Notes: generated from the letters alone by a model not told the origin. DNA of 57,137 bases from Alicyclobacillus pomorum DSM 14955 (GCF_000472905.1 NZ_AXAR01000011.1:1-57137), one strand, 5' to 3'; numbered from the stretch's first letter, positions 40,066-47,969 are shown. Numbers and translations: made by a program.

Positions 40066-42867
40066 TCACCTCAGCACTGGCAAAAGTATGCGCTCGTAGC
40101 TCTCGATGGTCTTTCCGGCAATGTGGCGCCAGTCAAAGCGAGACAAGTCCTGTTCCGCAACCTGAGCCAGTTTTCTACCGAATTCTCGGTCTCGTAGCAA
40201 TCTTCGAATTTGCGTGGAAAGAGATTGCGCGTCATTTGGAAGTGTTGTCAGTCCGTTATGCTCGTGGCGAACGATGTCTGAGAGTCCTCCGACGTCGGCG
40301 GCAACCACCGGCGTGTTTGCTGCCATCGCTTCCAAGGCAACAATGCCAAAAGGTTCGTACAAGCTTGGGAAGACTGCCATATCAGCCACGCGCAACAATC
40401 GATTGCGTGTCGCATCATCCAAGAATCCGGCAAACTCAACCCGGTCGGAAATGCCGAGCTGCTGTGCCTGGAGTGTGAGATGGTCCAGCATGGGCCCCTT
40501 GCCCACGATGACAAATTTCACGTCGGGAAACTCGTCTAAAATCGCAGGTGCTGCTGAGAGTAATAGGTGCACCCCTTTTTCACGCACAAGTCGGCCCAGG
40601 AAGAGTACCATCGGTTCTGATTCTTTCGCGTACGGCGCTTTGCTCAGCACTTCACCTGTTTCGGTAACCTGTAACAGGTGCTTGTCGACACCGTTTGGGA
40701 GACTATCAATCTTATCTGGAGGAAGTGTAAAGACCTTCTCCACCTCGTGCTTCATGTACGTACTGCATACAATCACGCGCTCTGCTTCGTACGTCAGCTC
40801 CCATTCGCGTTGGTGAATATGACGCTGCACATCCGTGTAAATCCCGTGATTGCGCCCGTGCTCAGTGGCGTGTATCGTGGCGATTAATGGGATGCGGTAC
40901 AGATCTTTCAATACTTTTGCCACGTCGCAGACGAGCCAATCGTGCGCATGGATGATGTCAAACGACAGCCCTTCGTGATCTATCAAGCTCCGGCATTGGT
41001 CTAGCATCATGAGGTTCAATTGCAACACGAAGTGAATAAATTCTCCTCCATCGGGCTGCTGGACTTGCACTCGATGGACATGGACCCCTTCCACCCTTTC
41101 ATGGAGTGGATAATTCCCGATGGCTGTCGTCACCACGTGAACTTCGCAGCCCTGATGTACCAAGTGTCTGGACAAGTCATATACGTGTCGTGCCAGTCCC
41201 CCCACGGTCATTGGGGGGAATTCCCACGACAGCAGAAGAACACGCAACTTCGGAGAACCCTGGTTGGAGATGTCATCGCGGCAACTCTGCAAGGACTGAT
41301 AATGGTCGTAATGTACGTGTGGGAAGAGATTGTCGATGAGTTCCAGGTCGGTCAGGTACGCTTCGTCGACGCAATGCTCACGCACCATGTGCGCTAGCGT
41401 CCGAAAGCGATTCACGTGATGTTTGGTCCGTTTCACGGCGTAATCCACCATCGTTTTGGTGTCCATGATGAACGCCCAGTCGCTGCTTTGAGCTAACATC
41501 AGCTCGCGCGCAGCTTGATTTAACGCTCGGCGAACCAGTGCGGACGGGGCCGGATACGTATCTGCCAGTTGAATCATTTGTTGCTCGCAGTCATGCAGCG
41601 CAGGGTAAATCCAATCGTTCGCCCCGTTCAGCCATACGTCGCCATATCCGTCTCTCCCCCACGTCGACATAGATAGTGCGCAAGACTGAAAGTCTTGGTA
41701 TAACGCCAAGTATTCTGAGGGCGTAATCGTCTTGAGGGTTGTTTGGTCATAGTGCAATTTCCGGAGGAGCATGTCGATGAATACGGGTCCTTCGTACCAC
41801 CAGTGACCGAACAACTCCGCGTCATAAGGCGCTGTGATGATGGGAACGCGGCCCATCATCCCCTTGATGGATTCCACTTGGCGTTGCCGATGAAACATAA
41901 AATGTCCTGCATGTACGGCCGCCTTGTCACGCGCCCGGTTGAAATCGTACAAAGCTTTGTCTTCGGTTTTTCCCGTGATTCTGTAGTATTTGATTCCCGT
42001 ATTTACCCGTATGCCGTTTGGATGAATGTACGGACCTATGTAGTTCTCATCCAAATCATGGCCGATGTCACGGTAATATTCCCGGTAGTCAAAGTCCCCG
42101 GGATACCCGGATTCGCTGCTCCAGACTTGCTGGGACGACGCTGCATCGCGCGCAAACACAGCGATGCCTTCAGGAGTCAGAACGGGTGCAAACGTGCCAA
42201 AGACGGGGCGAGGATTTGCGGAGGCCAGCCCGTGTGTGTCTGTGAAAAAATAACGAATGCCAAACTCCTTGAGCCAACGGTCGACGCGGGGAGTGTACGC
42301 GCATTCTGGTAACCACATCCCCGCCGGGCTTGTCCCAAAGTGTTCGCGAAACACTTCGACTGCGGTTGCAATCTGCGCTCGCAACGCTTCATCGGTTTCA
42401 ATAAACGGAAGAAATGCATGTGTGGCTGTGCTTGTGATGAGTTCCACTTTCCCGGCCCTTTGGAGCTGAGCAAATGCAGGTACAAGGTTACCTTGGCAGG
42501 CTTCAAAGAAATCCAGTATGTCTCGAAATCTTGTCAGGTATGCGTGCGCAAGGGCGTTTAAGTGTGGATGTGTTTTCGTGCGCACGACTTCGGATTCAGC
42601 CAGGGAGATGAGTTTGCACATATGGTTCTGGAATCTCGACTGCACCAGGGAATCCGTCAGCATGGATATGAGCGGAGGAGACAAGGAAATCGTCACCCGA
42701 AAATCGACCCCGTCATGAAGCAGTCGATGAAAGACTTGCAAGAGAGGGATGTACGTCTCCGAAATGGCTTCAAACAACCAGCGTTCTTCCAAGAGGTCAT
42801 CTCGTTCGGGATGACGAACGAAAGGCAGATGCGCATGCAAGACTAAATTTAAATATCCATCGGGCAT
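40066..42867 (-). CDS. GH57 branching-enzyme domain fused to GT4 glucan synthase
   Basis: Bifunctional alpha-glucan enzyme of 933 residues. Residues 1-525 are GH57 with a DUF1957-like C-terminal helical part: LHAHLPFVRHP (10-20), nucleophile Glu188 in MWLPECAY, and acid Asp349 in TAPYDAELFGHWWYEG, the pattern of 1,4-alpha-glucan branching enzymes. Residues 540-933 are a GT4 transferase (LLLSWEFPPMTVGGLARHV, IHAHDW, LFLGRLVREKGVHLLL, FPSLYEPFGIVALEAMA with the E-x7-E pair). AGGAGG lies six bases before the ATG, and the gene overlaps DUF4912 by 19 bases. I infer synthesis and branching of an intracellular glycogen-like glucan. Confidence 0.92.
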   Translation of the reverse strand: MPDGYLNLVLHAHLPFVRHPERDDLLEERWLFEAISETYIPLLQVFHRLLHDGVDFRVTISLSPPLISMLTDSLVQSRFQNHMCKLISLAESEVVRTKTHPHLNALAHAYLTRFRDILDFFEACQGNLVPAFAQLQRAGKVELITSTATHAFLPFIETDEALRAQIATAVEVFREHFGTSPAGMWLPECAYTPRVDRWLKEFGIRYFFTDTHGLASANPRPVFGTFAPVLTPEGIAVFARDAASSQQVWSSESGYPGDFDYREYYRDIGHDLDENYIGPYIHPNGIRVNTGIKYYRITGKTEDKALYDFNRARDKAAVHAGHFMFHRQRQVESIKGMMGRVPIITAPYDAELFGHWWYEGPVFIDMLLRKLHYDQTTLKTITPSEYLALYQDFQSCALSMSTWGRDGYGDVWLNGANDWIYPALHDCEQQMIQLADTYPAPSALVRRALNQAARELMLAQSSDWAFIMDTKTMVDYAVKRTKHHVNRFRTLAHMVREHCVDEAYLTDLELIDNLFPHVHYDHYQSLQSCRDDISNQGSPKLRVLLLSWEFPPMTVGGLARHVYDLSRHLVHQGCEVHVVTTAIGNYPLHERVEGVHVHRVQVQQPDGGEFIHFVLQLNLMMLDQCRSLIDHEGLSFDIIHAHDWLVCDVAKVLKDLYRIPLIATIHATEHGRNHGIYTDVQRHIHQREWELTYEAERVIVCSTYMKHEVEKVFTLPPDKIDSLPNGVDKHLLQVTETGEVLSKAPYAKESEPMVLFLGRLVREKGVHLLLSAAPAILDEFPDVKFVIVGKGPMLDHLTLQAQQLGISDRVEFAGFLDDATRNRLLRVADMAVFPSLYEPFGIVALEAMAANTPVVAADVGGLSDIVRHEHNGLTTLPNDAQSLSTQIRRLLRDREFGRKLAQVAEQDLSRFDWRHIAGKTIESYERILLPVLR

Positions 42868-43376
42868 ACGTTGTCCTCCTCTCGCTCGACCATGTGGTAC
42901 CCGTCAAATTCGGATTCATAAGGGTGTCGTTGTGAGGTTTGCAGTGGTAATTCCATCGGGACAAATTTGATATGTGGCTGGAATGCGTCCGTTTTCGCGG
43001 GCGGAAGTGTTACGACATTCGAACGCAGTACGGAAAACAAACGGTCATGGATTGTTGTGGTCGCCAGAACAACAACGTAGTTTCGATGGGGCTGCAAGTC
43101 ATGAAAGTACCAATTGTCCGCCTCTGGGTGCACACGGCATCGCGCTGTCATGGGAGCGTTGTATCCATCAAACCAACAATGTGTTACGTCGTAAACACAT
43201 AGATAAAGCGGAAGTTCTTCCCAACGAGAGCAGAAGTGCCGACTAATCATCGCCTTGCGGAGAGGGTCCACTTCCCAATAGGCAAACAACGTACGCGGAT
43301 CCTTTGCCATGCCCACAATACGACTTTTCCCTGTAGAACGAACCCATTGCTCATCAAATCGCGTTGCCGTGTTCAT
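42849..43376 (-). CDS. DUF4912-domain protein
   Basis: Protein of 175 residues matching the DUF4912 pattern: RIVGMAKDPRTLFAYWEVDP (about 19-38), LYLCVYDVT, then WYFHDLQPHRNYVVVLA, a beta-rich fold resembling carbohydrate-binding immunoglobulin-like domains. No catalytic motif is seen. DUF4912 genes commonly neighbour GH57 and GT4 genes, as here, which suggests a glucan-binding accessory role. The ATG at 43376 is chosen over a GTG three codons earlier because AGGTGG precedes it. It opens the minus-strand glucan operon. Confidence 0.82.
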   Translation of the reverse strand: MNTATRFDEQWVRSTGKSRIVGMAKDPRTLFAYWEVDPLRKAMISRHFCSRWEELPLYLCVYDVTHCWFDGYNAPMTARCRVHPEADNWYFHDLQPHRNYVVVLATTTIHDRLFSVLRSNVVTLPPAKTDAFQPHIKFVPMELPLQTSQRHPYESEFDGYHMVEREEDNVCPMDI

Positions 43377-43970
43377 AGGTTCCACCTCGTGCCATGTCGA
43401 AGCAACATTCGTTGTCTATGAGTTGCTCCTGTAGGAGTCGAGTCATAACATAGATATTCAGCTTTTTGCCTCAACATGCACGAACTTTCCCTATATTCAC
43501 TTGGAAATTTCTATGTTGGTGTATTGCAACATCGCGACGAACCACTCTCGTGGAATTTTCCAAATCGCTCCTGAAAGCCTCACAGTGGACCGTCGCTGAT
43601 TGACTCCGTTGGGGCATAGTAGAAGAGAAGGTAAGGGCATCTTGTGTGCAATCAGCGAGCACGTGAGGTGTCGATTGTGTTTCGGATAAATCTTTAATCT
43701 GAGGACCGTAATCTGGTGACGAGGAGTACGCCGAGTGGCCGAACCGGAGAAAGCAAACATGGAGAATGAAGAAACGCTGAAAGAAACGCTGAAAGAAACG
43801 CTGAAAGAAACGCTGTACTGCCCCATCTGAAACTTTCCACTGAGCGGAGAAACGCGTGGATGCACGCCGTTTTGCAGCAACCGCAGATACAAAGGCGTGT
43901 GCGGAGATCCGACTTCGTAATGTTGTGCGCTGAGAATTCGCGCCATCACAACAATTTCTCCACATTTTCT
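43377..43970. other. intergenic region upstream of the glucan operon
   Basis: No gene with a ribosome binding site is seen; open frames here run through a 12-bp microsatellite and look fortuitous. The promoter of the glucan operon should lie near 43380-43450. Confidence 0.5.
43771..43814 (+). repeat. 12-bp tandem repeat (about 3.7 copies)
   Basis: The unit GAAAGAAACGCT is repeated without mismatch: a partial copy at 43771-43778, then three full copies to 43814. It is outside any credible gene and could vary in copy number. Confidence 0.85.
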
Positions 43971-44136
43971 ATGCAACTTTTCCACATCTTGCTTGTACAC
44001 TGTGTTTGCGGGTAAGGCAACACAATTGGTTACCACCGTTACTGGCGCGGCCGGGGCCAGTAACCTGCAACCCAACAAGCTCCATTACACGCAGCACTCC
44101 TGCGTGACGCTCACTGATCTGAGCGTCTCTTTTTTC
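43971..44136 (+). ncRNA. structured RNA element, copy 1
   Basis: Candidate small RNA. A promoter-like TCTATGCAACTTTTCCA and a -10-like TACACT (43996-44001) are followed by about 130 bases containing a stem of GTTACTGG with CCAGTAAC (44038-44065). It ends in an intrinsic terminator, GACGCTC/GAGCGTC (44106-44127) plus a T run to 44135. A second copy 234 bases away matches it over the whole length at roughly two thirds identity, with paired changes in the central stem. No known riboswitch or RNA class was recognised. A regulatory leader peptide is an alternative reading. Confidence 0.5.
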
Positions 44137-44201
44137 AATTCCACCCCCGGTAAATAGGCCACTACCACTGTTCACACCATAACCACAAACCCTACACACC
44201 T

Positions 44202-44372
44202 TCTATACAGCTTTTTCAAATCTCCCTTGTATACTAGGCTCGTAGGCAGGGCGACATAAGGGGTCGCCAGCGTCACTGACGAAGGAGGGGCCAGTGGCAT
44301 CCGACCTAGTATTCAACTTCATTGTGCATACCCATGTGTGACGCTCGCTGATGTGAGGTGGGCGTCTCTTTT
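44202..44372 (+). ncRNA. structured RNA element, copy 2
   Basis: Second copy of the element. TCTATACAGCTTTTTCA and a good -10, TATACT (44230-44235), are followed by the conserved blocks GGCAGGGCGACATAAGGGG and GGGGCCAGT, and a stem of GTCACTG (44272-44278) with CAGTGGC (44292-44298). A terminator GACGCTC/GGGCGTC (44340-44366) with a TCTTTT tail closes it. Inside lies GAAGGAGG followed by GTG at 44294, opening a 15-codon frame (MASDLVFNFIVHTHV), so this copy could encode a small peptide. The frame has no start in copy 1. Confidence 0.5.
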
Positions 44373-44410
44373 CAATTCATACCCAATCAACCACTGACTG
44401 CGTTTTGCCC

Positions 44411-44498
44411 CAAAAGTCACTAACGCAGGTCGGCCCAGCAATTCTTCACTCTATACCTTACCCCCACAACACGCTTACTGATGTGAGTGTATTTTTTG
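44411..44498 (+). ncRNA. structured RNA element, degenerate copy 3
   Basis: A decayed copy. GTCACTAACGCAGG and CGGCCCAGC (44416-44439) align with the central stem of copy 2, and ACGCTTACTGATGTGAGTGT plus TTTTTT (44471-44497) aligns with its terminator. The promoter part is unrecognisable, and the copy abuts the IS256 remnant. Confidence 0.4.
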
Positions 44499-44506
44499 TC
44501 TCTGCT

Positions 44507-44840
44507 TGGAATATGTGGTTTGACGATGCGACCGCTGTGCTTGAGTTACCGGAACGCTATCGCAGACGGCTCCGGACAACCAATAGTGTCGAGCGACTCA
44601 ACGAGGAGATTCGACGCCGGGAGCGCGTCATTCGCATCTTCGCAAACTCGTGCGTTGGTGTTGCGTCTGTTGGGAGCTTTACTGATGGAGATGGATGACA
44701 AGTGGGCGACGGGACACTGCTACCTAGACATGCAGGATTACTGGGTGTGGCGTGCGTCCAAGGCTTCCGTCGTTAAGCAACTCGCTTGAGCGCACTACCG
44801 AGGAGGGAAAGTACACACAAATATGGACGTGATCATAACG
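44507..44840 (+). mobile_element. IS256-family transposase remnant
   Basis: Only the C-terminal 90 or so codons of an IS256-type transposase remain. LPERYRRRLRTTNSVERLNE and EIRRRERVIRIFANS are in one frame. After a one-base shift near 44643, ALVLRLLGALLMEMDDKWAT and LDMQDYWVW follow in another, ending at 44789. The sequence at about 44809-44835 (GTACACACAAATATGGACGT) resembles the terminal inverted repeat of this family. The N-terminal DDE residues are lost, so it cannot move by itself. It marks past insertion in this accessory stretch. Confidence 0.8.
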
Positions 44841-44957
44841 AACGTACGATGGCATTCCAAAAGAATATGAACCTGTTATATTGCCAAAGATTAATCCAAT
44901 CTCGGAGACACTTTTCCTTGGGGAAAATGACTACCGAATGTACCTTCGCGAACATGT

Positions 44958-44981
44958 CGGAGGGGTACAGTTACCCCTCCG
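44958..44981. terminator. terminator of the 109-aa gene
   Basis: CGGAGGGGTA and TACCCCTCCG form a perfect ten-pair stem with loop CAGT, just beyond the stop of the minus-strand gene at 44999. There is no clear T tract, but the stem is very stable. Confidence 0.6.
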
Positions 44982-44998
44982 ATATACCGGTGTTCTGT

Positions 44999-45328
44999 TT
45001 ATTTCGGAGCATATTTTTTCAGTGTCTTTACGGTTTCTTTATCTACATTCTTACCGTATTTTTGAATCAATTCATCAGCATTCGATCCGTTCCTTATTGC
45101 ATCCTTATACGCATCCATAAATTTCTGGATACGTTGTTCGGGCACCGAAAGGCCCAACTTGTCGATATACTTTCTAGCAAGTTGTTCCACTTGCGATGGG
45201 CTTTTCCACTGATTGGGATTGACTTTTTTAACCTCATCGAGAATCTCAAAAGCTGTTCCTTCTTTACCCGCAAGATTTCGCTTCAGCGCATTTAATGCAG
45301 ACGACTTTTTTACGGACTTCCTTGGCAT
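44999..45328 (-). CDS. small basic helical protein, possibly SpoVIF-like
   Basis: Protein of 109 residues, starting at ATG 45328 behind GGAGGTGGG. The first 25 residues are basic (PRKSVKKSSALNALKRNLAG). The rest is predicted helical: AFEILDEVKKVNPNQWKSPS, QVEQLARKYIDKLGL, then VPEQRIQKFMDAYKDAIRNG. The QVEQLA...VPE..I..FM pattern faintly recalls the sporulation protein SpoVIF (YjcC) and its relatives, but I am not confident. It is intact, has its own terminator and lies between an IS remnant and a broken gene, with no operon partner. Confidence 0.65.
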   Translation of the reverse strand: MPRKSVKKSSALNALKRNLAGKEGTAFEILDEVKKVNPNQWKSPSQVEQLARKYIDKLGLSVPEQRIQKFMDAYKDAIRNGSNADELIQKYGKNVDKETVKTLKKYAPK

Positions 45329-46039
45329 AGAAATATCCCACCTCCATTCTCCGTCGTATCTGCTTCGTTCGTGTTTCTACCTTTTGCCCCATCATTGATT
45401 GCTCAATATGCAGGGGTTATCGCCATCAACTCCTTAAACCAAAGTTAATATAGGGTATGGCGGGAAGTTCAGTCGTGAGACGGCTTGTATCATAGAAATG
45501 CACGGCTTGTACGCCCTTATTAGACAAACTATAAAACGTCCCCCGTATAGAGGGACGTTTTATTGGAAGGTGAATGTACGATGGTGGCTTTGTGGTTCAT
45601 CGATGGGTAATTTTAATATATGCCACCACAGTTAAAAAACAACGGCTTGTACCTATCAAGAAATGAGATAAGACAGTCGTCCATTCCGATTCTAACTATG
45701 ATACATGCCAATCTGTGGGACCGACTGAATCTAGGTAGACAACCAACGTACATAGTTGTCCACCTAGATGGCACCACCTAAGTACAAATCCGACTAAGAT
45801 CACATTTGCAGCACAATACAGTGTCTTGTGGGAAATCCCAGGCTCACCAGCTTCCTGGCTAGCCACTTTTTAGACTAGCTTTACCTTTTTCCCTCAATTC
45901 TCTTAGAAAAGCATTAATATTATTGTAATTATTGTACATGGACCTATGCTCTAATTACTTCAATGATCCAAAGCTTGCCGTCAGTATCACCCCCATATCT
46001 ATGCCAATCTTCTGGGCCAGCTTGGAATCGTCAAATCGT
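45329..46039. other. region without a recognised gene
   Basis: Besides the terminator at 45534-45560 I find only very short open frames. Base composition is more AT-rich than in the flanking operons. The part at 45440-45535 before the terminator could be a short transcript, but nothing else supports this. Confidence 0.4.
45534..45560 (+). terminator. orphan intrinsic terminator
   Basis: AAACGTCCC and GGGACGTTT form a nine-pair stem, followed by TATT on the plus strand and AT-rich sequence on the minus. No gene ends at it on either side, so it may close an unannotated small RNA. Confidence 0.55.
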
Positions 46040-46422
46040 TTACAAATATCGTATCCGAGTCTCTTGCTGAATCGTTTGGATTTGTTGGTTGTTCCATTCA
46101 AGTGATTTCTTAAGTGCCTCATCCACTGTAAGAGCTTTTCCGTTGCTGCGCTTGTTTGTAATAATCCACCCAGGAATAGAGTCTCCAGCAAACACGCACC
46201 AGAATGCACTCTAGCCCTTTACAAATGAGGGGTACTTTACGTCCCATCAGACTGTAGATAAAGTCCCCGTTCATCCTCGGGTCCCTTTTGTGCGGCAGAA
46301 TTATGATGTTGCGGCCTGGTATCTCGCTCTCCCTGTACTCTGATAAATGCTTTCGTCGATGCATTTCCACGCACACATTTTGACGTTCGCAGGTATCCCA
46401 GGCTATACAGGTGTCTTGGCAC
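46040..46422 (-). pseudogene. frameshifted gene of unknown function
   Basis: Two protein-like frames join at about 46210. Upstream RNIIILPHKRDPRMNGDFIY and SLMGRKVPLICKGLE read in one frame. Downstream AFWCVFAGDSIPGWIITNKR and ALTVDEALKKSLEWNNQQIQ read in another, to the stop at 46040. A single base change would fuse them into one protein of about 120 residues. I do not recognise the family. No ribosome binding site was found. Confidence 0.45.
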
Positions 46423-46484
46423 TTCCCGTAGTAAGGATTTTACTTACTAGATAACGTGAGCTTCTGGGCGCGCAGGACGTTAAA

Positions 46485-46511
46485 GAACCTCGGTTCGTTG
46501 AACCAAGGTTC
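46485..46511. terminator. bidirectional terminator of the small-ORF operon
   Basis: GAACCTcGGTTC and GAACCaAGGTTC form a 12-pair stem with one mismatch and a three-base loop, flanked by TTCTTT on the plus side and TTTAA on the minus side. It lies downstream of the minus-strand small ORFs ending at 46580. Confidence 0.65.
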
Positions 46512-46579
46512 TTCTTTGAAAAAAACCACTCCATATTTTGTCCTTTATAGTTCTGTGGCGGTTTGAAGTCACACCTTTT

Positions 46580-46753
46580 CTATAGATATGGAAACGGCAT
46601 CACGGATACAATCACGTATTTGGATGATTCGTCCTTACTTCCGAATACCTCTAGTCCATTCAGATCGAGGTTCAACTGTCGCTCGTTGACCTCACACTCT
46701 CCGTATTCATTCGATCCGAGGTCAATAAACACCCGTTTCATTTTTGGAAGCAT
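46580..46753 (-). CDS. 57-aa small protein of unknown function
   Basis: An open frame of 57 codons: MLPKMKRVFIDLGSNEYGEC, then EVNERQLNLDLNGLEVFG, ending in SSKYVIVSVMPFPYL. The composition is that of a small globular protein with alternating strands; there is no membrane segment. AAGG directly precedes ATG 46753 and GGAGG lies 12 bases before; ATG five codons later is an alternative start. It follows two other small ORFs on the same strand, and the terminator at 46485-46511 comes next. I do not recognise it. Confidence 0.5.
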   Translation of the reverse strand: MLPKMKRVFIDLGSNEYGECEVNERQLNLDLNGLEVFGSKDESSKYVIVSVMPFPYL

Positions 46754-46792
46754 CCTTCACCAGTGCACCTCCACATCTAATTTTGACCGACT

Positions 46793-46903
46793 CTACATGA
46801 TATGTGGTCGCCTCCTATTGGTGAGCAGATCCTCGAATTTCCCATTAACATCGATCCCATCAGGGATCAAACCGCTGAGGGGCAGTTCCAAAGGGTTAGT
46901 CAA
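46793..46903 (-). CDS. 36-aa small ORF coupled to the Cys-repeat peptide
   Basis: A frame starting at TTG 46903 overlaps the stop of the preceding gene by four bases (TTGA) and encodes MTNPLELPLSGLIPDGIDVN followed by GKFEDLLTNRRRPHIM. A second TTG (46891) would have GGAGG 11 bases upstream. Neither start is ideal. The sequence looks coding (acidic and hydrophobic alternation), but the function is unknown. Confidence 0.35.
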   Translation of the reverse strand: MTNPLELPLSGLIPDGIDVNGKFEDLLTNRRRPHIM

Positions 46904-47172
46904 CCTCCGTTGGAATAGCCCCGCACTTTTATTGCTGATTGCTCGTTGCCAGTTCTTCCACTATACGCATGCCTATGTGGGGTTCGCCGATTGACTGTGG
47001 TTACACCCTCGAAATAGTGATACCTGAAACAGCGGAAGCATTCGAAACATCGGAAACAGCGAAAGCATCTACCTCCGAAAAACTGAGCCTGCACAGTATC
47101 ATCCGAAGTCGCTTTGCTCGCCTTGAAGTTGTCAACGTTGAATTTGTTGAGTTCTTTCTTGAAATCATTCAT
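46900..47172 (-). CDS. peptide with five Cys-Phe-Arg/Glu repeats, RiPP-precursor-like
   Basis: A 90-residue product starting at ATG 47172, eight bases after GGAGG. The first 33 residues form a polar leader-like part (MNDFKKELNKFNVDNF, then ATSDDTVQAQFFGG) ending in Gly-Gly. Residues 36-50 read CFRCFRCFECFRCFR, with Cys at 36, 39, 42, 45 and 48, and a 40-residue basic tail follows. The leader start M-N-x-F-x-x-E-L recalls heterocycloanthracin-type bacteriocin precursors as I remember them. No modification enzyme is in the window. The repeats also read as an ordinary peptide in another frame, so a frameshifted gene is the alternative. Confidence 0.5.
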   Translation of the reverse strand: MNDFKKELNKFNVDNFKASKATSDDTVQAQFFGGRCFRCFRCFECFRCFRYHYFEGVTTVNRRTPHRHAYSGRTGNEQSAIKVRGYSNGG

Positions 47173-47322
47173 CTTTGCCACCTCCGGTTATAAAACGAAT
47201 AGGTTGCACCAGCACATTGAAAAACAGACGAAGTTCATAAGGACTTAATTTACGGTCCGATTAACCCGATTGCTTAGTAAGCAGCACCATGTCCGCCTGC
47301 ATATCCGCCGCCATCGGCGCTT

Positions 47323-47835
47323 TTAGCACTGACTGTCACCGTGTGGTGGCGGAAGGATGTACTGTCTGGAAGTTCCTGCGTTGTTCAAACGGTTTATTGC
47401 GGCTGCTGCTTTAATGGCGTTCCCGATTTCCTCGTAACTCGTACAACGGCAGATGTGCGACTCCAGCCATTCCTGATCATGTGGTCGTCAATCTCATTTT
47501 GCTGTTGAAGCATTGCATGCGCGTTCATGATGAATCCCGGAGTGCAATACCCACACTGAAATGAATAGCATTGTGCAAACGCACGTTGAATTGGCGTATC
47601 TCTTAGTCCTTCAATGGTCGGTACACATTGACCGACCGCTTCGACCGCTAACATGATACATGATTTGTATGGCCAATCGTTTACAGTAACCGGTGCATGC
47701 CCCGCAGTCTCCGTTCTCACAACCTGGTTTGGTTCCGGTTAAGCCTAGGTTTACCCGTAGTACATCGACAACGTATCTGCTGTGCGAATGACCACCATCC
47801 TGTCTTCGCCGTTCCCTCCTCTTTCAGGTGATTAG
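47323..47835 (-). pseudogene. CoxS/xanthine dehydrogenase 2Fe-2S subunit, multiply frameshifted
   Basis: Pieces of a molybdenum-hydroxylase small subunit lie in three frames: [20 protein letters not shown] and DCGACT (first 2Fe-2S cluster), then [20 protein letters not shown] and FQCGYCTPGFIMNAHAML, then EWLESHICRCTSYEEIGNAI (second cluster, C-R-C). At least three indels are needed: near 47781, at 47694 (an extra G) and near 47478. The Cys ligands are intact, so decay is recent. No large or FAD subunit is nearby. Confidence 0.8.
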
Positions 47836-47920
47836 TGCACGTTATAAACGCGGCAGTATAGCACGTTGTCAGCGCGATGTGTCGAAGTGTGCGGGGTGAT
47901 AGGACGTTTGGCACAGGACA

Positions 47921-47969
47921 CAAAAACAGCCATTGCGTCGACGAAGTACTCCTTCGTAGACACAATGGC
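47921..47969 (-). terminator. long imperfect hairpin after the GT4 gene
   Basis: GCCATTG, GTC and ACGAAG pair with CTTCGT, GAC and CAATGGC, with two symmetric one-base mismatches, giving a 16-pair stem. On the minus strand it is followed by TGTTTTTG. It lies 89 bases after the glycosyltransferase stop and probably terminates that transcript. Confidence 0.65.

Noticed and set aside
43471-44078. Overlapping minus-strand frames with Phe-Gln-Arg or Ser-Val repeats
   Set aside because: The repeats simply translate the 12-bp microsatellite, the frames lack start signals, and they run into the structured RNA copies.
46563-46994. 143-codon plus-strand frame
   Set aside because: It is antisense to small minus-strand frames with better coding character and has no ribosome binding site.
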